Source of the DNA: Bacteroidales bacterium
GTDB lineage: Bacteria > Bacteroidota > Bacteroidia > Bacteroidales > BM520
Length of the DNA: 5,529 nucleotides
NCBI GenBank assembly: GCA_023230285.1
Contig: JALNXP010000170.1
Coordinates: 1 to 5,529, forward strand
Reading direction: 5' to 3'
Part shown: positions 1-5,211 of the stretch, one piece after another
Numbering within the stretch: the first letter of the stretch is position 1
How the letters are laid out: every line of letters starts with the position of its first letter
Made by a program: the position numbers and the translations under genes
Notes under the pieces: generated by a model
What the model saw: the letters and a program-made list of their open reading frames with translations, nothing else
Databases searched by the model: none
Told to the model about the DNA's origin: nothing

Positions 1-1
1 A

Positions 2-802
2 CAAATCACCAACATAGGATTGGAACATACTCAATTTTTAGGTGATACAATTCCGAAAATTGCGAAAGAAAAAGCCGGAATAATAAAAGACAACATACCC
101 GTAGTTATCGGCGAAACTCAAGCTGATACCATAGATGTATTTAAAACTGTCGCCATTGCACATCATGCACCAATTTATTTTGCCGACACAACGTTTGAAG
201 TGTCTGATATTCAGCAATCTATAGATAAACTCGAATTTAATGCGATGAATAAAAATACTCTCGTAAAATATCATGTCAACAGTAAGTTAGTCGGACATTA
301 TGAAATCAAAAATATATGTACTTCTTTAGTTGCTGTCGAAATTTGTCAATCTCTTGGCATTAACATTCCGTTAGAAGCTATCTATGAAGGACTTAAGACT
401 ACTGTTTTGCGCGGTCGCTGGGATATAATCCACAGAGATCCTGTTGTGGTGTGTGACATCGGACACAACGCTCACGGCTTGAAAACCACTCTCGAAATGA
501 TAAACCTTGTAAAATATGATAAGCTGCATATCGTTTTTGGTGCCGTCAATGACAAAGATTTGAGTAAAATTGTATATGATTTTCCTAAAGATGCAAAATA
601 TTATTTCTGTCAACCGGATTTGCCGAGAGCCATGGATGTTGAAGTGTTGGCAGAGCATTTTGCAACAGCCGGAATTATCGGAAAAAAATTCGTATTCTGT
701 ATTGATGCTTTGAAAGATGCGTTGACTTGTGCCGACAAAAATGACTTGATTTATGTTGGTGGCAGCAATTTTGTTGTTGCCGATATTCTGAAAGCAATAT
801 AA
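2..802 (+). CDS. folC: Bifunctional dihydrofolate synthase / folylpolyglutamate synthase, 5'-truncated by the window edge
   Basis: FolC is a cytoplasmic Mur-ligase-type enzyme. It uses ATP to join glutamate to dihydropteroate and then extends folate polyglutamates. The frame is open to the window's first bases, and the codons before the TTG at 20 read QITNIG, joining onto LEHTQFLGDT, a typical FolC segment. The TTG is therefore internal and the true start lies upstream. About 266 residues remain of a family that usually has about 420-430, so the N-terminal P-loop is missing from view. Visible landmarks are EKAGIIK (about fragment residues 23-29), GHYEIKN, LRGRWDII (about 136-143), the C-terminal domain motif DIGHNAHG (about 152-159, matching the DGAHNP region of other FolCs), FGAVNDKD and the terminal YVGGSNFVVADIL. 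The gene ends in TAA and is followed by a 204-bp intergenic region. The call is confident; only the exact activity split (DHFS versus FPGS) is inferred from the family. Confidence 0.95.
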   Translation, partial: QITNIGLEHTQFLGDTIPKIAKEKAGIIKDNIPVVIGETQADTIDVFKTVAIAHHAPIYFADTTFEVSDIQQSIDKLEFNAMNKNTLVKYHVNSKLVGHYEIKNICTSLVAVEICQSLGINIPLEAIYEGLKTTVLRGRWDIIHRDPVVVCDIGHNAHGLKTTLEMINLVKYDKLHIVFGAVNDKDLSKIVYDFPKDAKYYFCQPDLPRAMDVEVLAEHFATAGIIGKKFVFCIDALKDALTCADKNDLIYVGGSNFVVADILKAI

Positions 803-817
803 ACATGTGTCCCTTAC

Positions 818-840
818 AGATATGCGACCCCTTTGGGGTC
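818..840. repeat. Interspersed repeat copy 1 with GACCCC-TTT-GGGGTC palindrome
   Basis: This 23-bp unit begins AGATATG and ends in a perfect 6-bp inverted repeat with a 3-nt loop (826-840). It matches the unit at 872-894 at all but three positions, and the differences lie in the base before the stem and in the loop. The stems are identical. It starts 15 bp after the folC stop, so the hairpin could slow or end folC transcription, but no T-run follows it, so a classical intrinsic terminator is not supported. A short REP-like intergenic repeat family is the best description. The GC-rich stem stands out against the AT-rich surroundings. Confidence 0.7.
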
Positions 841-871
841 ATTGGCAGCTGTGTCATAAATTTCAGGCTAT

Positions 872-894
872 AGATATGTGACCCCTACGGGGTC
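872..894. repeat. Interspersed repeat copy 2 with GACCCC-TAC-GGGGTC palindrome
   Basis: This is the second copy of the AGATATG(c/t)-GACCCC-N3-GGGGTC unit, in the same orientation and 54 bp after the first. The palindrome is at 880-894. Each copy is preceded by TGTGTC (806-811 and 850-855), but the distance from TGTGTC to the repeat differs (6 versus 16 bp), so the copies are not a simple tandem duplication. Stems conserved around a changed loop suggest that the folded form, or a protein reading the palindrome, matters. No T-tract follows. Confidence 0.7.
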
Positions 895-955
895 TTAGCG
901 GAAAACGACTACTTGAATCTACGAAATCCAATAAAAAAAATAAATATCGGCATCA

Positions 956-988
956 TTTAGCTAATTTTAATTATTTTATCTATCTTTG
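956..988 (+). promoter_or_regulatory. Probable Bacteroidota-type promoter of rfbA
   Basis: TATCTTTG at 981-988 is a perfect match to the Bacteroidota -7 consensus TAnnTTTG. A weak -33 candidate, TTTAG (956-960), lies 20 bp upstream. The start site would fall near 994-996, leaving a 5' leader of only about a dozen bases before the rfbA ATG at 1007. No Shine-Dalgarno sequence is evident, which is normal for this phylum. The -7 box is strong and the -33 element is weak. Confidence 0.6.
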
Positions 989-1002
989 TAGATTAAAATT
1001 AG
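961..1002. repeat. Perfect 11-bp inverted repeat bracketing the rfbA -7 box
   Basis: CTAATTTTAAT (961-971) is the exact reverse complement of ATTAAAATTAG (992-1002), with a 20-bp spacer that contains the -7 box TATCTTTG. The left arm lies between the putative -33 and -7 elements, and the right arm covers the expected transcription start and leader. This could be an operator for a dimeric regulator or the basis of a cruciform. The arms are AT-rich, which raises the chance of coincidence, but eleven perfect pairs centred on a promoter is more than expected. Confidence 0.55.
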
Positions 1003-1006
1003 AACT

Positions 1007-1885
1007 ATGAAAGGTATTATTTTAGCAGGTGGCGCAGCCACAAGATTATATCCGTTATCTAAAGCTATTTCAAAACAAATTATGCCGGTTTATGATAAAC
1101 CGATGATTTATTATCCATTGTCAACATTGATGTTAGCGGGGATAAAAGAAGTTCTCATAATTTCAACACCTCGCGACTTGCCGATGTTTTGCGAGTTGTT
1201 TGGTGACGGCTCTCGTTTGGGAATGAGTTTTTCTTATATAGTGCAGCAAGTTCCTAACGGGCTTGCACAGGCTTTTGTACTTGGCGAAAATTTTGTCGGC
1301 GATGATACAAGTTGCTTGATATTAGGCGACAACATGTTTTACGGACATCATTTTACGGCATTACTTCGCAGCGCTGTCGAACGTCTGAATGTCGGCGAAA
1401 AGGGGGCTACAATATTCGGATATCCTGTTAAAGACCCGCGTGCTTACGGCGTCGTTGAGTTTGACACTAACGGCAAGGTGATAAGCTTGGAAGAGAAGCC
1501 GGCAGTGCCAAAATCTAATTATGCGGTGCCAGGATTATATTTCTATGACAACAACGTCTGTAAAAAAGCTAAAAACCTGAAACTGTCTGCTCGCGGTGAA
1601 TATGAAATTACAGACTTAAACAGATTATATCTCGAAGAACAAACTCTTAACGTGGAGCTGTTTAGCAGAGGCTTCGCATGGTTAGATACCGGCAATTGCG
1701 ACAGCCTGATAGAAGCCGGCAACTTTGTCCGCACAATACAAAACCGACAAGGCTTTTATATCTCCTGCCTCGAAGAAATAGCTTGGAACAACGGCTGGAT
1801 AGATGACGATAAATTAATTGCTCTTGGAAAAGAAATGGAAAAAACAGAGTACGGTCAGTATTTGTTGGCTCTATCAAAAAAATAA
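1007..1885 (+). CDS. rfbA: Glucose-1-phosphate thymidylyltransferase (RmlA/RfbA)
   Basis: This cytoplasmic enzyme makes dTDP-glucose and pyrophosphate from dTTP and glucose-1-phosphate, the first step towards dTDP-L-rhamnose and other dTDP-sugars for surface polysaccharides. The 292-residue length is normal for the family. Visible landmarks are the nucleotide-binding loop GGAATRLYP (8-16, with R13), K23 in [27 protein letters not shown] (85-90), the metal-site LGDN (D108), EEKP (162-165, K164), [14 protein letters not shown] (198-202) and GFAWLDTG with the second metal aspartate D227. The C-terminal [12 protein letters not shown] and YGQYLL segments are also typical. The loop has alanine at 11, where most RmlA proteins have the glycine of GxGTR; the known catalytic positions are otherwise kept. 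No rfbB, rfbC or rfbD gene is adjacent, and recQ follows after 51 bp. The ATG at 1007 gives the standard MKGIILAGG start and sits just after a TAnnTTTG promoter. Confidence 0.96.
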   Translation: MKGIILAGGAATRLYPLSKAISKQIMPVYDKPMIYYPLSTLMLAGIKEVLIISTPRDLPMFCELFGDGSRLGMSFSYIVQQVPNGLAQAFVLGENFVGDDTSCLILGDNMFYGHHFTALLRSAVERLNVGEKGATIFGYPVKDPRAYGVVEFDTNGKVISLEEKPAVPKSNYAVPGLYFYDNNVCKKAKNLKLSARGEYEITDLNRLYLEEQTLNVELFSRGFAWLDTGNCDSLIEAGNFVRTIQNRQGFYISCLEEIAWNNGWIDDDKLIALGKEMEKTEYGQYLLALSKK

Positions 1886-1936
1886 TTTTCCGGCTTCAGG
1901 TATTTTACTATAACACATTGATATTGTTTTAATTAT

Positions 1937-3853
1937 ATGCAAATTGCGGATATACACGAGGTACTTATGCGATATTGGGGCTATTCTAAATTCAGACCCA
2001 TGCAGGAAGATATTATCCAATCTGTACTTGATGGGAAAGATACTTTGGCACTTTTACCTACCGGCGGCGGCAAATCACTGTGTTTTCAGGTTCCCGCACT
2101 TGCCATGAACGGTGTCTGTTTAGTCATCTCTCCGCTGATAGCTTTGATGAAAGACCAAGTGGAAAATCTGAAAGCAAAAAATATCAAAGCAGAAGCATTG
2201 TATTCCGGTAAATCATCTTATGAGCAAGAACTGATAATCAACAATGTATGTTATAATGACGTGAAGTTTTTATATCTTTCTCCCGAAAAGCTGAAAACAG
2301 ATATTATACTTCTCAATTTAAGTAAGATGAATATCTGCCTAATTGCTGTTGATGAAGCACACTGCATTTCTCAATGGGGTTATGATTTTCGTCCGCCTTA
2401 CTTAGAAATAGCCGAAATCAGAAAATATTGTCCCAATGTCCCCGTCCTTGCTCTTACAGCTACTGCTACCAAAGATGTTGTCGCCGACATTCAGCAAAAG
2501 TTATGCTTTAAATCCGAAAATGTCTTCAAAAAATCTTTTGAAAGAAAAAATATCTCATATATCGTTTATAAAGAAGAAAATAAACTTGGACGTTTGCTCC
2601 GAATTTGCAGAAATATCAAAGGGACAGGTATTGTGTATATGAGAAATCGCAGAGGTACAGCAGATATAGCCGGATTTTTGCAAAACAACGGCATCTCGGC
2701 AGATTTTTATCATGCCGGTCTTGACAGCGAGACAAGAGAAAGAAAGCAAAATGAATGGAAGTCGGGCAAGACTAAGATCATTGTAGCTACCAATGCCTTC
2801 GGTATGGGCATCGACAAGCCGGATGTCCGTTTTGTGGTGCATTTGGATATTCCTGATAACTTAGAGAGCTATTTTCAGGAAGCAGGACGTGGCGGAAGAG
2901 ACGAAAAGCCAGCCTTCGGAATCTTGCTGTACGATGATAATGACATAACGAATCTGAAAGACAGATTCGAAAAGACCTATCCCGACCTCAGTGTCATCCG
3001 CTCAATTTATAACTCTTTGTGCAATTTCTTCAATATTGCTGTCGGCGGTGGCAAAAATCTGTATTTCGATTTTTCTTTAGCAGAGTTTTCCAAAACTTAC
3101 GGCTTTCAGCCGATAGTAGTATATAATGCGCTTAAGATGCTTGAAAGTCAGGGACTTATTATATTATCTGAAGATTTTAATGTTAGTTCCAAGCTGTTTT
3201 TTAAAATTGATAAAGAGGCACTTTATGATTTTCAATTACGAAATCCGAATATTAATCCGCTGATACAGTGCTTAGTACGCACTTACGGCGGGCTTTTCAG
3301 CAGCTTCGTAAATATTGATGAAGCCAAAATAGCAAAAACTTTGAATGTAGAAGCGGAAAGGGTAGTGGACGTATTGCAACATCTTGATAGATTGGAAATT
3401 GTGGAGTATGTGCCGCGTGCTGTTAAGCCGCGACTTATATTCGTCAGCGAGCGCATTGATGAAAAAAACATCTTTTCATCTGCCGACAATTATTTACAGC
3501 GAAAAAATGTAGCAAAGAAAAAGTTAGATTATGTATTAGCCTATATCACAAGCACTTCAAAATGTAGGAGCAGCATGCTGCTGAAATATTTCGATGAAGA
3601 TAACAATATGCGATGCGGCAATTGCGATTATTGTCGCAAAAGGAACAAACTCGCAGTTGGCAATTACGAATTTGACAAGGTTTTAGAAATCATAAAGCCT
3701 GTTTTGCAAGTCAAAAAGTTGACGATAGAAGAAATCTATGCCTTAGTTCCGAATATAGATCAAGAGAAGCTGATAAGTCAGGTTAAGTGGCTGATAGACA
3801 ACGGCAAGATAGTTGTAGACGAAGACGAGTTGTATAGGTGGGAGGAGAGGTAA
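1937..3853 (+). CDS. recQ: RecQ-family ATP-dependent 3'-5' DNA helicase
   Basis: This superfamily 2 helicase unwinds DNA during recombination and replication-fork repair. All core motifs are visible in the 638 residues: motif 0 FRPMQ (19-23), Walker A LPTGGGKS (40-47, K46), Ia SPLIALMKDQ, DEAH (139-142), the RecQ aromatic-rich loop CISQWGYDF (143-151), III LTATAT (173-178), V ATNAFGMGIDKPDVRFV and VI QEAGRGGRD (314-322). A zinc-binding site is formed by C543, C560, C563 and C566. About 220 residues lie between motif VI and this zinc site, and they look like winged-helix material (for example 380-415 and 455-490). In E. coli RecQ the zinc site comes soon after the helicase core and the winged helix follows. 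After the zinc site only about 70 residues remain and no HRDC domain is recognisable. I believe this matches a second RecQ type common in Bacteroidota, so the symbol is used for the family rather than as a strict E. coli orthologue. The gene starts 51 bp after rfbA with no convincing promoter of its own, so read-through from rfbA is plausible. Confidence 0.93.
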   Translation: MQIADIHEVLMRYWGYSKFRPMQEDIIQSVLDGKDTLALLPTGGGKSLCFQVPALAMNGVCLVISPLIALMKDQVENLKAKNIKAEALYSGKSSYEQELIINNVCYNDVKFLYLSPEKLKTDIILLNLSKMNICLIAVDEAHCISQWGYDFRPPYLEIAEIRKYCPNVPVLALTATATKDVVADIQQKLCFKSENVFKKSFERKNISYIVYKEENKLGRLLRICRNIKGTGIVYMRNRRGTADIAGFLQNNGISADFYHAGLDSETRERKQNEWKSGKTKIIVATNAFGMGIDKPDVRFVVHLDIPDNLESYFQEAGRGGRDEKPAFGILLYDDNDITNLKDRFEKTYPDLSVIRSIYNSLCNFFNIAVGGGKNLYFDFSLAEFSKTYGFQPIVVYNALKMLESQGLIILSEDFNVSSKLFFKIDKEALYDFQLRNPNINPLIQCLVRTYGGLFSSFVNIDEAKIAKTLNVEAERVVDVLQHLDRLEIVEYVPRAVKPRLIFVSERIDEKNIFSSADNYLQRKNVAKKKLDYVLAYITSTSKCRSSMLLKYFDEDNNMRCGNCDYCRKRNKLAVGNYEFDKVLEIIKPVLQVKKLTIEEIYALVPNIDQEKLISQVKWLIDNGKIVVDEDELYRWEER

Positions 3854-3971
3854 AAAGTTCTGCAAGAATATTGATTTTATTTATTTCATGAATTAGTACA
3901 TATCATTATTTATGTCTATCATGTTCCCTTCTTGCACGTTAAATCTTGTTAATTCTATACCCCCACCGCTC

Positions 3972-3998
3972 TTGTCTCATTTATTATATATACTTTTG
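3972..3998 (+). promoter_or_regulatory. Probable promoter of the tetR-lipoprotein-adaptor operon
   Basis: TACTTTTG at 3991-3998 fits the Bacteroidota -7 consensus TAnnTTTG exactly. A TTG at 3972-3974 is a -33 candidate, although the 16-bp gap is a little short. The expected start site (about 4004-4006) falls at the left edge of the palindrome at 4004-4022, which suggests repression by steric block. The rest of the recQ-tetR gap (3854-3970) is AT-rich and shows no gene and no convincing terminator. Confidence 0.6.
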
Positions 3999-4003
3999 TA
4001 CCG

Positions 4004-4022
4004 TTATACTTAAAAAGTATAA
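4004..4022. promoter_or_regulatory. 19-bp palindrome, probable TetR-family operator
   Basis: TTATACTT-AAA-AAGTATAA has perfect 8-bp arms around a 3-bp centre. Its length, symmetry and place directly after the -7 box and 20 bp before the tetR ATG are what is expected of an autoregulatory TetR-family operator. Binding by the adjacent regulator is inferred and not shown by the sequence. The AT-rich composition is the main reason for caution. Confidence 0.6.
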
Positions 4023-4042
4023 AACGAATAATTTTATGTAAA

Positions 4043-4621
4043 ATGAAAACGAAAGAAAAAATCATTGAAGCCGCAGGAAGGCTGTTTGAACGCTTTGGCT
4101 TCGATAAAACTTCTATGGACGACATAGCCAAAGCCTCTCATAAAACCAAAGGCTCTCTGTATTATCATTTTAAAGATAAAGATGATGTGGTTCAATCCGT
4201 TGTGAATAAAGAAATAAATTCATTAAAAGCGAATTTATTGCCAATACTTACAGATATAAACCTGAATGAACAAGAAAGAGTTGTTAAGTATTTGAGAATT
4301 AGAATGGAACTACTGAACAAATCGGGAGCATTGCATCATATTTTGAAAGAAGAATTTCATGAAGCCGATAGTCAGTGTTATTCGGCAAGCTCATTCGATG
4401 CTTTTTATCAATGGGAAAGTGAACAGTTTACAGCCTTGATAACCATAGGTAAAAATAATAGTTGCATACCTGATGATGTAAATACTGCCGCTTTCGTGGA
4501 AATGCTCATGATGCTTCTGAAAAGTTTGGAAATACCTTTTTTTGTAAAAGAAAAATATGATTATTATGCGCCTACTTTTTGTACTTTATTAGACAAAATA
4601 GTCATTTCATTAACCTTATAA
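4043..4621 (+). CDS. TetR/AcrR-family transcriptional repressor, probable efflux operon regulator
   Basis: This is a 192-residue protein of usual TetR length. The N-terminal DNA-binding domain is clear: helix 1 TKEKIIEAAGRLFERFGF (3-20), then TSMDDIAKAS (23-32) as the first helix of the helix-turn-helix, and the recognition part TKGSLYYHFKDKDD (35-48), which contains the family's GSLYYHF signature. The C-terminal ligand and dimer domain (about 55-192) is all-helical in character, ends in a hydrophobic stretch and gives no hint of the ligand. Members of this family usually repress a neighbouring gene set until a small molecule binds. The efflux adaptor downstream makes a drug- or stress-responsive pump repressor the likely role. 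A palindrome over its own promoter supports autoregulation. The ATG at 4043 gives the normal short tail before helix 1. The next gene starts 44 bp after its TAA stop. Confidence 0.9.
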   Translation: MKTKEKIIEAAGRLFERFGFDKTSMDDIAKASHKTKGSLYYHFKDKDDVVQSVVNKEINSLKANLLPILTDINLNEQERVVKYLRIRMELLNKSGALHHILKEEFHEADSQCYSASSFDAFYQWESEQFTALITIGKNNSCIPDDVNTAAFVEMLMMLLKSLEIPFFVKEKYDYYAPTFCTLLDKIVISLTL

Positions 4622-4633
4622 TTTTATACTTTT
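4622..4633. promoter_or_regulatory. Possible regulator half-site after tetR
   Basis: TTTTATACTTTT is the exact reverse complement of AAAAGTATAAAA at 4013-4024, the right half of the putative tetR operator plus its flanks. It therefore also contains the TTATACTT arm (4624-4631). It begins directly after the tetR stop and lies 32 bp before the lipoprotein ATG. No second arm follows, so it would be a half-site at most. No good TAnnTTTG box was found in this gap. A 12-bp match in AT-rich DNA could be chance. Confidence 0.3.
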
Positions 4634-4665
4634 AATCGTGATTTGTAAAAATAAATAATTATAAT

Positions 4666-4986
4666 ATGAAGAAATTAAATTTTATGTTTTTGCTTATATG
4701 CTTTACACTTTGTTCATGCAACAAGAGTGGTGTTAAGCAATTTGTCGGTGACTATACTTTTAAAACCTCCGGCTTTTACACTATTTCAACCCTTACGTCT
4801 TCTTTTGATGTCGATATGACAGAAGAAATCGGTCAATTGAAAATTATTGATATAGACGAAGCAGATAGGGTACTCGTAGTCCGCAATACTTTAAACGGCT
4901 CTGTTTCTACATGTTATGCAACAATAGAAGATGATAAGATATTTTTTGATGACATGGACGAAAACCACAATGTGAAAGCTTTGTAG
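4666..4986 (+). CDS. Small putative lipoprotein, family not recognised, ending at a probable premature TAG
   Basis: The open frame gives 106 residues. It begins with a lipoprotein signal peptide: MKK, a hydrophobic stretch (4-15) and a lipobox LCSC with the acylated cysteine predicted at C18. Export across the inner membrane and lipid anchoring are therefore likely. The rest is rich in beta-forming residues and in aspartate and glutamate (FVGDYTFKTSGFYTIST, then IGQLKIIDIDEADRVLVV), suggesting a small beta-sheet or barrel-like fold. I do not recognise the family. The reading frame continues past the TAG at 4984-4986 for 61 more codons to a TAA (5170-5172), and that extension has the same character, so the intact protein was probably about 168 residues. 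It lies 44 bp after tetR and 39 bp (from the distal TAA) before the efflux adaptor, so it is probably part of that operon. The product as read may be a truncated form. Confidence 0.65.
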   Translation: MKKLNFMFLLICFTLCSCNKSGVKQFVGDYTFKTSGFYTISTLTSSFDVDMTEEIGQLKIIDIDEADRVLVVRNTLNGSVSTCYATIEDDKIFFDDMDENHNVKAL

Positions 4987-5172
4987 TTATCCGGCAACTC
5001 AAAAGTCACAACTTCCGCTAAAGGTGTGATTTATGGTGATATAATTGTAATTGATGAAACATATTCGGGAACGTTCTCCGGTACTTTAATAACAGATACG
5101 GTATTGACGTTTATAACCGGCACTATAGGCAATTCTGATATTACGACTGTGGCTACGCGAAATGCCGATTAA
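4987..5172 (+). pseudogene. In-frame 3' continuation of the interrupted lipoprotein gene
   Basis: After the TAG at 4984-4986 the same frame stays open for 61 codons to TAA at 5170-5172. The translation starts LSGNSKVTTSAKGVIYGD and goes on through IIVIDETYSGTFSGTLI and FITGTIGNSDITTVATRNAD. Its alternating hydrophobic and polar residues, with TYSGTFSG-like turns, look like the end of a small beta-sheet protein rather than random frame. There is no ATG within it for a separate start, and no frame change is needed, so a single base substitution to TAG explains the break. It could also be a sequencing error or an allele that is read through. The gap to the next ATG (5212) is then only 39 bp, consistent with the distal TAA being the original end of the gene. 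Confidence 0.6.
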
Positions 5173-5211
5173 ACTTTGTGTTTTATTTGTATATTTTAAT
5201 TTGTCAGACTT

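Noticed and set aside
20..22. TTG as the start codon of the first gene
   Set aside because: The frame is open upstream and reads QITNIG before it, which is conserved FolC sequence. The codon is an internal leucine of a gene cut by the window edge.
38..857. Several minus-strand open frames of 60-95 codons across folC and the downstream repeats
   Set aside because: They lie opposite a clear conserved gene, have no recognisable protein features and no promoter. They are shadows of the coding strand.
818..894. The two GACCCC repeats as a minimal CRISPR array
   Set aside because: There are only two units, each containing an internal palindrome with a varying loop, the spacer is about 31 bp with no third copy, and there are no cas genes. 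A REP-like repeat fits better.
1543..1877. Minus-strand open frames opposite the rfbA 3' half
   Set aside because: They are cysteine- and arginine-rich translations typical of antisense shadow frames, and rfbA is fully conserved in the + frame.
2436..3489. Small open frames in other frames within recQ on both strands
   Set aside because: They lie fully inside recQ helicase or C-terminal motifs, have low-complexity composition and no independent start signals.
3861..3936. Inverted repeat TGCAAGAA (3861-3868) and TTCTTGCA (3929-3936) after recQ as a terminator
   Set aside because: The arms are only 8 bp with a 60-base loop, and no T-run follows directly. It is not a credible terminator.
4984..4986. 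Genome-wide reassignment of TAG to an amino acid
   Set aside because: No other gene in the window has an in-frame TAG, so a reassigned and actively used codon is unlikely. It is kept only as an alternative in the finding.
5173..5211. A separate promoter for the adaptor gene
   Set aside because: Near matches such as TTAATTTG lack a key base of TAnnTTTG, and the gap is only 39 bp. Co-transcription with the upstream genes is simpler.
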